Origin: Clostridia bacterium
Lineage (GTDB): Bacteria > CBDUZB01 > JAGLHV01
DNA: 7,726 nt
Direction of reading: 5' to 3'
NCBI GenBank assembly: GCA_030595925.1
Contig: JAUVLC010000111.1
Location: 1 to 7,726 of the forward strand
A model generated the notes under the pieces. It saw only the letters and a program-made list of their open reading frames with translations. It ran no database searches and had not been told where the DNA came from. Each line of letters starts with the position of its first letter. The first letter of the stretch is position 1. Of this stretch, positions 1-6,205 are shown piece after piece. The position numbers were made by a program, and so were the translations under genes.

Positions 1-45
1 GTATTCACCACTTTCTTTTTTAATAACAGTTTCTCTTAAGAACAT
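1..45 (-). CDS. Start of a divergent gene, cut by the window edge; product unknown
   Basis: Read on the minus strand, an ATG at 45-43 opens a frame that stays open to the window edge and encodes MFLRETVIKKESGEY. A near-perfect ribosome binding site (AAGGAGG, plus-strand 51-57) sits five bases before the ATG, and a consensus promoter lies further upstream at 106-78, so this is very probably a real gene start. Fifteen residues are too few to assign a function. The opening Met-Phe-(Leu/Ile)-Arg followed by a basic, polar stretch resembles the N-terminus of some IS1634/IS4-type transposases, but that is a weak impression and not an identification. A single CIRCE half-site in its leader makes an HrcA-controlled stress gene an equally open alternative. 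Confidence 0.6.
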   Translation of the reverse strand, partial: MFLRETVIKKESGEY

Positions 46-62
46 TATAACCTCCTTATAAA

Positions 63-70
63 TTAGCACT
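63..70. promoter_or_regulatory. Single CIRCE half-site at the divergent transcription start
   Basis: TTAGCACT matches the first eight bases of the CIRCE arm. The expected partner arm GAGTGCTAA is absent at the normal 9-bp spacing on either side, so this is a lone half-site. It lies at about +1 to +8 of the leftward promoter, where bound HrcA could block initiation. Binding is inferred; HrcA normally binds the full inverted repeat as a dimer. Confidence 0.4.
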
Positions 71-77
71 ATGAGTA

Positions 78-106
78 ATTATAACATTTATCAATATGAA
101 TGTCAA
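78..106 (-). promoter_or_regulatory. Consensus sigma-70/sigma-A promoter of the divergent gene
   Basis: On the minus strand TTGACA (plus-strand 101-106) is followed by a spacer of exactly 17 bp and TATAAT (plus-strand 78-83), preceded by TGT, which also satisfies the extended -10 motif. Both hexamers are perfect consensus. Transcription would start near position 71, about 26 bases before the ATG at 45. A CIRCE half-site at 63-70 would lie right at the first transcribed bases. Confidence 0.8.
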
Positions 107-124
107 GATAAAAAATGGAAAAAG

Positions 125-132
125 TTAGCACT
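125..132. promoter_or_regulatory. Second CIRCE half-site in the divergent control region
   Basis: A second TTAGCACT, followed by AT exactly as at 63-72, lies 62 bp to the right of the first and 123 bp to the left of the complete CIRCE. No partner arm is present. It sits upstream of the leftward -35 and well upstream of the hrcA promoter. It may be a decayed operator or an auxiliary contact site. Confidence 0.3.
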
Positions 133-220
133 ATATAAAAAAAAATATGATTATCGGTTACAATCGAAGAGAAATAACAGATTAAGAAACATGTCTAATA
201 AAAAAAGTGGCGAAAAAGAC

Positions 221-249
221 TTGACAAATTATTTTTTTTATGGTATATT
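221..249 (+). promoter_or_regulatory. Main operon promoter upstream of hrcA
   Basis: TTGACA at 221-226, a 17-bp spacer and TATATT at 244-249, preceded by TGG (extended -10), form a strong housekeeping-sigma promoter. Transcription should begin near 256, inside the CIRCE element, which overlaps the last two bases of the -10. The leader to the hrcA start would be about 70 bases. The overlap gives direct repression by HrcA; no alternative heat-shock sigma factor need be invoked. Confidence 0.85.
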
Positions 250-274
250 AGCACTCGTACTACTAGAGTGCTAA
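248..274. promoter_or_regulatory. Perfect CIRCE operator (HrcA binding site)
   Basis: TTAGCACTC at 248-256, a nine-base spacer at 257-265 and GAGTGCTAA at 266-274 match the canonical CIRCE inverted repeat at every arm position. It overlaps the -10 and the expected transcription start of the hrcA promoter. In bacteria with this element, HrcA bound here represses the operon at normal temperature and is inactivated when GroEL is titrated by unfolded protein. The site also lies in the untranslated leader, so it can form an RNA hairpin. It is the strongest regulatory call in the window. Confidence 0.97.
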
Positions 275-327
275 CGGCAAGAGAATATAAAAAGTTGCAA
301 AAATTTTTAATATTGTTAGAGGAAAAA

Positions 328-1365
328 ATGTTTTCAGGTTTACTTGATGAGCGGGAAAAAAGAATTCTTTGTATCGTTATTCAGAATTATATTCAAACTG
401 CGCGGCCAATAGGGTCTGAAAATATTTGTAAAAATTATAATTTAAAAATTTCTTCTGCGACTTTGCGTAACATATTAGCGAATTTAGAAAAAAACGGATA
501 TTTAATGCATCCTTATACTTCGGCAGGTAGAATACCTACTGACAAAGGGTATCGTTTCTATGTAGATGATTTAGAAGAAAATAAGCAATTAAGTGTACAG
601 GAAGAAATGCTTTTGGCTGCAGGATACAAGATAAACAAGTATGAATTAAAAGAAATGCTGATGCAGATTTCACAATTGCTTTCTCTTGTTTCACATTATA
701 CCGGTTTTGTTTTTTCTGTTTCACCGGAAAAAGTGATCTTTAAACATTTAAAGTTGATTCATTTGAGCAATAAAAAAATTTTAGCAGTATTTATTACTCA
801 GGGTGGGTTAATTGAACATAGATTAATTCATTTGCAGTTGCCTATTAGTGTTAAAAACTTAAAAAAAATGTGTAAGATTTTAAATGATGAACTGATTGGT
901 TTTACTATAAGAGAAGTTAGACAAGAAATTTTCAACAAAATAAAAGAACAGGGGATAGGGTATAGAGAGTTTTTGGAATTGGCTGAAAAATTGGGTGAAC
1001 AAATTTTTAAAATCAAAGAAGAGCTTTATTTAGAAGGAATTCCCAATATTTTAAGTTTTAGTGAGGATGACAAAAAGGTAGAATCAATTTTTAGGCTTTT
1101 AGAAGAAAGAGAGATGCTTTCTTATCTTTTGAAAAACGAATTTAACGAAAAAGAAAAGGTAAAAGTTTTTATTGGAAATGAGAACTTGTATCCGGAGATG
1201 GATAATTGGAGTATAGTAAGTGCTGCCTATAAAACAGGTGATTGTTCTGTGGGACTATTGGGAATAATCGGACCTAAAAGGATGGAATATTCCCGAATAA
1301 TTGCAGAGGTGGATTATATATCCAGGATGGCTAATAAATTATTGGAGCAAGTGGAGGAAGAATAA
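328..1365 (+). CDS. hrcA: Heat-inducible transcription repressor HrcA
   Basis: HrcA is the dimeric repressor that binds CIRCE and controls its own operon. The 345-residue product has the usual family length. Residues about 5-60 form the winged helix-turn-helix (LDEREKRIL, then SSATLRNILANLEKNGYL at 42-59), followed by the family signature TSAGRIPTDKGYRFYVD at 64-80. A GAF-like central region follows, and the C-terminus carries VFIGNEN (280-286) and GIIGPKRMEYSRIIAEVDY (312-330). I place the start at ATG 328 because AGAGG at 318-322 precedes it by five bases and the protein then aligns with HrcA from its first helix. An in-frame GTG at 268 would add 20 residues but lies inside the CIRCE arm and has no ribosome binding site. 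The stop codon abuts the grpE ATG with no gap, so the two are probably translationally coupled. Confidence 0.96.
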   Translation: MFSGLLDEREKRILCIVIQNYIQTARPIGSENICKNYNLKISSATLRNILANLEKNGYLMHPYTSAGRIPTDKGYRFYVDDLEENKQLSVQEEMLLAAGYKINKYELKEMLMQISQLLSLVSHYTGFVFSVSPEKVIFKHLKLIHLSNKKILAVFITQGGLIEHRLIHLQLPISVKNLKKMCKILNDELIGFTIREVRQEIFNKIKEQGIGYREFLELAEKLGEQIFKIKEELYLEGIPNILSFSEDDKKVESIFRLLEEREMLSYLLKNEFNEKEKVKVFIGNENLYPEMDNWSIVSAAYKTGDCSVGLLGIIGPKRMEYSRIIAEVDYISRMANKLLEQVEEE

Positions 1366-1965
1366 ATGGATGAAAAGTTGAATGAAAAACAAGAGGATAT
1401 GAAAGAAAGAGAAAAAGTAATTGTAGAAGAAAAATTAAGTGAATTAGAAATTTTAAGGCAATCTTTAGAGGAAAAAAAGGACTTAGCCTTAAAATATTAC
1501 AACCAATTACTGTGTCTGAAAGCAGAATTCGATAATTATAGAAAAAGAATGGAAAAGGAAAAAACGGAATTGATTAAATTTGGGAATAATGACATAGTCT
1601 TGCAGTTGATTCCTATTCTGGAGGACATTGAAAAAGCACAGGCGGTAATAGAAGAAGATAAAAAAATAAAACATATTATTGCCGGACTAAAACTGATTTA
1701 TAATAATTTGTTTGCTGTTTTAAAAAAGGAGGGATTAAAAAAGCAGGAAGTAATTGGTAAAATATTCGATCCTAATTTACATCATGCGGTAATGAATGTG
1801 GAAACGGATGAATGCGAAGATAATGAAATATTAGAGGAATTACAGAAGGGTTATTTGCTGAAGGATAAAGTTATTCGTCCGGCAATGGTGAAAGTTTCAA
1901 AAAAAGCAACAAAAAATGAATCTAATCCGCCTAAGGCGGAGCAGGAACAAACATCTAATAATTAA
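1366..1965 (+). CDS. grpE: Nucleotide exchange factor GrpE
   Basis: GrpE is the cytoplasmic co-chaperone that releases ADP from DnaK and so resets its cycle. The 199-residue protein has a charged N-terminal region (1-35), a long coiled-coil dimerisation helix (about 20-75, with LKAEFDNYRKRMEKEK at 51-66), a helical bundle, and the C-terminal beta domain with FDPNLHHAV (134-142) and LQKGYLLKDKVIRPAMVKVSK (159-179), the GrpE signature. The start is ATG 1366, directly after the hrcA stop, with GGAGG at 1353-1357 inside the end of hrcA. A low-complexity tail of about 20 residues (180-199) follows the conserved domain, and residues 187-192 are encoded by a 15-bp palindrome (1926-1940) that recurs downstream of mtaB. 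dnaK begins 31 bp downstream. Confidence 0.96.
   Translation: MDEKLNEKQEDMKEREKVIVEEKLSELEILRQSLEEKKDLALKYYNQLLCLKAEFDNYRKRMEKEKTELIKFGNNDIVLQLIPILEDIEKAQAVIEEDKKIKHIIAGLKLIYNNLFAVLKKEGLKKQEVIGKIFDPNLHHAVMNVETDECEDNEILEELQKGYLLKDKVIRPAMVKVSKKATKNESNPPKAEQEQTSNN
1926..1940. repeat. 15-bp palindrome inside grpE, copy 1
   Basis: TCCGCCTAAGGCGGA is a perfect inverted repeat of 7-bp arms around one base. It is GC-rich in an AT-rich neighbourhood and encodes residues 187-192 (N-P-P-K-A-E) of the variable GrpE tail, beyond the conserved domain. A second copy at 7526-7540 differs only at the central base. This suggests a small dispersed palindromic repeat that has landed in a tolerant part of a gene. 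Confidence 0.7.
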
Positions 1966-1996
1966 ATAATAATTTGATAAAAAGGAGGTTGGAAAT

Positions 1997-3901
1997 ATGT
2001 CTAAAATTATTGGTATTGATTTAGGAACGAGTAATTCCGCGGCCGCAGCATTGGAGGGGGGAAAGCCTACGATTATTCCTTCCGCGGAAGGAACCAGCTT
2101 AGGGGGAAAGGCCTTTCCTTCTTATGTGGCTTTTACTAAAGACGGTCAAAAATTAGTAGGTGAGCCGGCACGAAGACAGGCAGTGGTTAATGCTGCAGGG
2201 ACGATAGTTGCTGCAAAAAGGAAGATGGGAACGAATCATAAATATGAAATTCACGGGAAAGAATATTCTCCCCAGCAAATTTCTGCTTTCATTTTGCAAA
2301 AAATAAAACAGGATGCCGAAGCTTTTTTGGGAGAAGAGGTTAAAAAGGCGGTAATTACTGTGCCTGCTTATTTTAATGACAATCAAAGGCAGGCAACTAA
2401 AGATGCCGGAACAATTGCCGGATTAGAGGTCCTTCGTATTATTAATGAACCTACTGCAGCTGCGCTTGCCTATGGTCTGGATAAGTCAGATAAAGAACAG
2501 AAAATCATGGTTTTTGATTTGGGTGGAGGAACATTGGATGTTACAATTATGGAAATGGCATCTGGTGTTTTTGAGGTGAAATCAACTTCAGGGGATACTC
2601 AACTAGGGGGGACGGATATGGATGCCCTTTTGGTTGATTATATAGTTAGTGAATTTAAAAGAGATACCGGGATAAATTTAAAAAATGATGAAATGGCTAT
2701 GCAAAGGGTAAGAGAATCTGCGGAGAAAGCTAAAATAGAACTTTCCAGCACTATAGATACTGATATAAATCTTCCTTACATCACTGCTGATCAGACAGGT
2801 CCCAAACATTTAGTATTGAATTTGACCAGAGCGAAATTGGAAGAGTTGGTGTCTTCGACAATTGATCGTTGTCGTCATCCAATAGAACAGGCTTTAGCCG
2901 ATGGTAAATTTAGTGCTTCGGATATTGATCGGGTGATACTTGTAGGCGGTCCTACCAGAATGCCCTGTATTCAAAAATTTGTGGAAAATCTTGTAGGGAA
3001 AAAAATGGAAAGAGGCGTGGATCCTATGGAATGTGTAGCTATGGGAGCTGCAATTCAGGGGGGGGTAATTACCGGGGATGTAAAAGATATTCTTTTGCTT
3101 GATGTAATTCCTCTTTCTTTAGGCATTGAAACATTGGGCGGGGTGTTTACTAAATTAATTGATCGTAACACTACTATTCCTACTAAAAAGAGTCAGATAT
3201 TTTCTACTGCTGCGGACAGTCAGCCGGCAGTAGATATTCATGTTTTGCAGGGTGAGCGGTCTATGGCATCGAGTAATACTGAACTTGGGCGCTTTGATCT
3301 GGTGGGGATTCCACCTGCTCCACGAGGTGTGCCACAAATAGAAGTAACCTTTGATGTTGATGCCGACGGGATTATGCATGTTTCTGCAAAAGATAAAGGA
3401 ACAGGGAAAGAACAGAGTATAAAGATTAGTGCACCGACTAAACTTTCCGATGAAGAAATAGATAAAATGGTGAAGAATGCAGAAAGGTTTGAGGAAGAGG
3501 ATAAAAAGAAGAAGGAAGAAATTGAATTGCGCAATGAAACAGATAATTTAGTTTATTCTACGGAAAAATCACTAAAAGAGCATCAGGATAAAATTAATCA
3601 GTCAGAAAAGGAAAAAATTGAAGATGCTTTGAAACAGGTAAAGGAATCTTTAAAGGGAAGTGATTTGGAAAAAATTAAAAAAGACAAAGAGAGCCTGCAA
3701 AATGCTTCTTATAAATTAGCGGAAGCTATATATAAAGAAACTCAGGCAAAACAACAGCAAGCACCGCCTCCGGGAGGAGATTTTTCTCAAGCACAGCAGG
3801 CACAAGCGCAAACACAAGAGCAAGCAGAAAATAAAGAAGCGGATGAAAAGAAAAGAGAAGATGTGGTGGATGCTGAGTATAAAGAAGAAAATAATAATTA
3901 A
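1997..3901 (+). CDS. dnaK: Molecular chaperone DnaK (Hsp70)
   Basis: DnaK is the ATP-driven Hsp70 chaperone that binds exposed hydrophobic segments, working with DnaJ and GrpE from the same operon. The 634-residue protein is full length. The ATPase domain (about 1-360) shows the phosphate-1 loop [10 protein letters not shown] (5-14), the catalytic lysine region AAKRKMG (72-78), [19 protein letters not shown] (120-138), [12 protein letters not shown] (149-160), [12 protein letters not shown] (173-184) and VGGPTRMP (316-323). The linker DILLLDV is at 364-370, the substrate domain runs from about 371 to 480, a helical lid follows, then a Q/A-rich flexible segment (about 583-610) and the terminal DVVDAEYKE (622-630). 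The proteobacterial ATPase-domain insert after the KRxxG region is absent, and the protein has [15 protein letters not shown] (32-46), a form seen in archaeal Hsp70s. AAAGGAGG at 1981-1988 lies eight bases before the ATG. Confidence 0.98.
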   Translation: MSKIIGIDLGTSNSAAAALEGGKPTIIPSAEGTSLGGKAFPSYVAFTKDGQKLVGEPARRQAVVNAAGTIVAAKRKMGTNHKYEIHGKEYSPQQISAFILQKIKQDAEAFLGEEVKKAVITVPAYFNDNQRQATKDAGTIAGLEVLRIINEPTAAALAYGLDKSDKEQKIMVFDLGGGTLDVTIMEMASGVFEVKSTSGDTQLGGTDMDALLVDYIVSEFKRDTGINLKNDEMAMQRVRESAEKAKIELSSTIDTDINLPYITADQTGPKHLVLNLTRAKLEELVSSTIDRCRHPIEQALADGKFSASDIDRVILVGGPTRMPCIQKFVENLVGKKMERGVDPMECVAMGAAIQGGVITGDVKDILLLDVIPLSLGIETLGGVFTKLIDRNTTIPTKKSQIFSTAADSQPAVDIHVLQGERSMASSNTELGRFDLVGIPPAPRGVPQIEVTFDVDADGIMHVSAKDKGTGKEQSIKISAPTKLSDEEIDKMVKNAERFEEEDKKKKEEIELRNETDNLVYSTEKSLKEHQDKINQSEKEKIEDALKQVKESLKGSDLEKIKKDKESLQNASYKLAEAIYKETQAKQQQAPPPGGDFSQAQQAQAQTQEQAENKEADEKKREDVVDAEYKEENNN

Positions 3902-3934
3902 ATATGGTGAAAAAAACTGAATATTTACAAAATT

Positions 3935-3995
3935 AAAGAATTGAGAAGAGCGTTAGGATGTCAGATATTGATATGTTAATGCTCTTAAATTCTTT
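3935..3995 (+). other. Long imperfect hairpin between dnaK and dnaJ
   Basis: An outer stem AAAGAATT/AATTCTTT (3935-3942 with 3988-3995) and an inner stem AAGAGCGTTA/TAATGCTCTT (3946-3955 with 3977-3986, one G-U pair) are separated by a small internal loop and close a 21-base loop. It lies in the 187-bp gap (3902-4088) between dnaK and dnaJ. No run of T follows, so it is not a standard intrinsic terminator. A role as an mRNA stabiliser, a processing site, or a partial block that lowers DnaJ relative to DnaK is inference. I see no convincing promoter in the rest of the gap. Confidence 0.6.
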
Positions 3996-4088
3996 AAATG
4001 CGTATGGTTATTTTGTTTTCAGGCTGATTAGATAGTTGTTTGGTTAAAGGGCTTGAAAATTTTAATTTAGAAGAGGAGTTAAAAAAAA

Positions 4089-5225
4089 GTGACTATTAAA
4101 AGGGATTATTATGAAGTTTTGGGAGTAGGCAAAAGTGCTTCTTCTGCTGAAATAAAAAAAGCTTATCACACGTTAGCCTTACAGTATCATCCTGACCGTG
4201 TTGCTCCGGAAAAAAAGAAAGAATCAGGGGAGAAATTTAAGGAAATTTCGGAAGCTTACGCAGTGCTTTCCGACGCTAATAAAAAAAATCAGTATGATCA
4301 ATTTGGTCATGCAGGTATTGATGGGAGATATAGTGCCGAAGACATTTTTCGTACTACTGATTTTGGCAGTATTTTTGAAGATTTTGGTTTAGGTGGTGTT
4401 TTTGGTAATCTTTTTGGTGAAGGTCAAACAAGAAAGCAGAGGAGATATTCCCGGGGAGTGGATTTGGAATATGTTTTGCCTATTACTCTGGAAGATTCGG
4501 CAGGAGGATGTGAAAAGAAAATTAGTATTTATCATACGGTAATGTGCCCTGTTTGTAAGGGAAGTGGAGCGGAAGCTCATTCGAAAAAGAAAAAGTGCCC
4601 TCAATGTCATGGGAGAGGACAGGTGGGATATAATCGCGGATTTTTTTCTTTTTTGCAAACTTGTGATAAATGTGGAGGAAAGGGTGAAATTATAGAAAAT
4701 CCTTGTCAACGTTGTAAGGGAAGAGGTAAAATTAAGGAAAGTTCGAATATTTTTTTCAAAATTCCTGCCGGAGTAGATAAAGGAACAAGTATAAGGATTA
4801 AAGGGAAAGGAGAAGCCGGGGAATTAGGAGGAACAAGCGGAGATCTTTATGTGGTGATAGATTTAAAGAAACATTCTGTTTTTACCCGACAAGGAAGCGA
4901 TCTTTATACTGAAATGTTTGTTAGTTTTCCGATACTTGCTTTAGGTGGAGAGATAGAGGTTCCTACCCTGGATGGGGGTAAGGTAAAAATGAAAATTCCT
5001 GCTGGTACACCGGGAGGAAAAATATTCAGATTACGTGAAAAAGGTATGTTTTCACTGCATCATCGTGGTTTGGGAGATGAATATATAAAAGTAAAGGTGA
5101 GGATTCCGGGTAAGCTGACTTCCAGGCAAAAAGAGTTGTTAGCCGAATATGCTAGTATTTCTTTTGATAATATCGGAGAAGGTAAAGAAAATTTGTTTGA
5201 GAAGTTATTCAAAAAGAATAGATAA
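4089..5225 (+). CDS. dnaJ: Chaperone protein DnaJ (Hsp40)
   Basis: DnaJ delivers unfolded substrates to DnaK and stimulates its ATPase. The 378-residue protein has the full type I layout. The J domain covers about 5-72, with the essential HPD at 34-36. A Gly/Phe-rich segment follows (about 92-112). Then comes the zinc region with all four CxxCxGxG repeats: CPVCKGSG (153-160), CPQCHGRG (170-177), CDKCGGKG (192-199) and CQRCKGRG (206-213). The C-terminal client-binding domains run from about 218 to 342 and include [20 protein letters not shown] (225-244). The start is GTG 4089, supported by AGAGGAG at 4072-4078 ten bases upstream and by the immediate match of RDYYEVLGV to the family N-terminus. 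The long gap after dnaK is unusual for an otherwise tight operon. rsmE starts eight bases after the stop. Confidence 0.97.
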   Translation: MTIKRDYYEVLGVGKSASSAEIKKAYHTLALQYHPDRVAPEKKKESGEKFKEISEAYAVLSDANKKNQYDQFGHAGIDGRYSAEDIFRTTDFGSIFEDFGLGGVFGNLFGEGQTRKQRRYSRGVDLEYVLPITLEDSAGGCEKKISIYHTVMCPVCKGSGAEAHSKKKKCPQCHGRGQVGYNRGFFSFLQTCDKCGGKGEIIENPCQRCKGRGKIKESSNIFFKIPAGVDKGTSIRIKGKGEAGELGGTSGDLYVVIDLKKHSVFTRQGSDLYTEMFVSFPILALGGEIEVPTLDGGKVKMKIPAGTPGGKIFRLREKGMFSLHHRGLGDEYIKVKVRIPGKLTSRQKELLAEYASISFDNIGEGKENLFEKLFKKNR

Positions 5226-5233
5226 TAAAAACT

Positions 5234-6010
5234 ATGCCTCAATTTTTCGTTTTACCTGAATGGATTAAAGATAATAAAATAACAATATTTGGTGAAGAGG
5301 TCTTGCATATTGTTAAGGTTTTGCGAAAAAAAGAGGGTGATTTTATAGATGTTTTTGATAAAGGTGGAAATAAATATAAAATAAGGATTAGTTTAATAGA
5401 TAAAATTAAATCGAAGAGAGGAAAAAAAATATTATCTTTAGAAGGAGAAATAATCACTAAAAAAGATTATGGTGAGGAGAATATAAAGATAATTTTATAT
5501 CAAGCTTTAATTAAAAGTCATAATATGGATTTTGTTATCCGAAAATGTACGGAAATAGGTGTGCATTCAATTATTCCTTTTTTTTCCGAAAGATGTGTGG
5601 TTAAGTATAATAAAAATGTTTTAGAAAAAAAACTACTTCGTTGGCGAAATATTGCTTTCCAGGCAGTTAAGCAATCCCTGGGGGAAAAAACACCTGAAAT
5701 AGAGACGCCCAGAGAATTTTCTGATGTATTGATGGGAAAAAGGTCTTGTTTATCACTTATTTTTTGGGAACAGGAAATAAATAATTTAAAGAGCGTGTTG
5801 ATGGATTATAGAAAACAGGCCATATCCGGTTTTAATCAAATACCGGAAGTTCGCATATTTATTGGTCCGGAAGGCGGGTTTAGTGAATCAGAAATAAAAA
5901 AAGCACGAGCAGCAAATGTGATTCCGGTGGGTTTGGGGAAGCGGATTTTACGTGCGGAGACAGCGGGAATAGTAGCGATTTCGATGATTTCTTACGAATA
6001 TTTGTTTTAA
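5234..6010 (+). CDS. rsmE: 16S rRNA (uracil-1498-N3)-methyltransferase RsmE
   Basis: RsmE (YqeU) uses S-adenosylmethionine to methylate N3 of U1498 in 16S rRNA of the assembled 30S subunit. The 258 residues match the family length. An N-terminal PUA-like domain (about 1-72, HIVKVLRKKEGD at 25-36) precedes a SPOUT trefoil-knot methyltransferase domain with MDFVIRKCTEIGV (98-110), IIPFFSERCV (113-122), RWRNIAFQAVKQS (136-148), the SAM-binding IGPEGGFSESEI (210-221) and LGKRILRAETA (234-244). The start ATG lies eight bases after the dnaJ stop and has no clear Shine-Dalgarno sequence, so translation may depend on ribosomes finishing dnaJ. In Bacillus the prmA homologue yqeT separates dnaJ from this gene; here it is absent. 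Confidence 0.95.
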   Translation: MPQFFVLPEWIKDNKITIFGEEVLHIVKVLRKKEGDFIDVFDKGGNKYKIRISLIDKIKSKRGKKILSLEGEIITKKDYGEENIKIILYQALIKSHNMDFVIRKCTEIGVHSIIPFFSERCVVKYNKNVLEKKLLRWRNIAFQAVKQSLGEKTPEIETPREFSDVLMGKRSCLSLIFWEQEINNLKSVLMDYRKQAISGFNQIPEVRIFIGPEGGFSESEIKKARAANVIPVGLGKRILRAETAGIVAISMISYEYLF

Positions 6011-6139
6011 AATTTTATTTATATTTTAAATTTCTATGAATTCAATTTTCTGCTAAAATTTGCTATATCGTTCGAAACACGTTTTACCTTCATTTTTTCT
6101 GTTTTAGATTTAAGTTTTTTAATTTATTTTTGTCTGTAT

Positions 6140-6170
6140 CTATGGACTGTGGACTATTGACTATGGACTG
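6140..6170 (+). repeat. Phased 7-bp tandem repeat (CTATGGA type) upstream of mtaB
   Basis: Four uninterrupted heptamers, CTATGGA, CTGTGGA, CTATTGA and CTATGGA, plus a partial CTG fill 6140-6170. The block is bracketed by TTTGTCTGT at 6129-6137 and the identical TTTGTCTGT at 6180-6188. It occupies the otherwise featureless AT-rich gap 6011-6205 between rsmE and mtaB, ending just before the mtaB ribosome binding site. Similar degenerate short tandem repeats are known from intergenic regions of various genomes; no function is evident. I see no convincing promoter or terminator elsewhere in the gap. Confidence 0.7.
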
Positions 6171-6192
6171 TTTTTTGTCTTTGTCTGTTATA

Positions 6193-6199
6193 GGGGGAG
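6193..6199 (+). promoter_or_regulatory. Ribosome binding site that sets the mtaB start
   Basis: GGGGGAG at 6193-6199, followed by six bases and then ATA at 6206, is the only strong Shine-Dalgarno match near the mtaB N-terminus. An in-frame TAG at 6191-6193 rules out any start further upstream. No ATG, GTG or TTG is in frame until TTG 6263, and nothing resembling a ribosome binding site stands before that codon. Confidence 0.7.
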
Positions 6200-6205
6200 A
6201 ACAAG

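Noticed and set aside
71-274. A 67-codon plus-strand frame upstream of hrcA
   Set aside because: It runs through both divergent promoters and ends in the CIRCE arm, has no ribosome binding site, and its composition reflects AT-rich DNA with no recognisable motif.
268-327. GTG 268 as the hrcA start, adding 20 residues
   Set aside because: The codon lies within the CIRCE right arm and only about 12 bases after the expected transcription start, lacks a ribosome binding site, and the extra residues precede the usual HrcA N-terminus. ATG 328 has AGAGG at the right distance.
3958-4035. A 25-codon small ORF in the dnaK-dnaJ gap
   Set aside because: It starts in the hairpin loop with no good ribosome binding site and nothing supports translation; it is more likely a by-product of the structured spacer.
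2153-5457. Several minus-strand frames of 60-106 codons opposite dnaK, dnaJ and rsmE
   Set aside because: They are antisense shadows of strongly conserved genes, without ribosome binding sites or recognisable protein motifs.
6140-6170. The heptamer block as a CRISPR-like array
   Set aside because: The units are 7 bp and directly contiguous with no spacers, and no cas genes are nearby.
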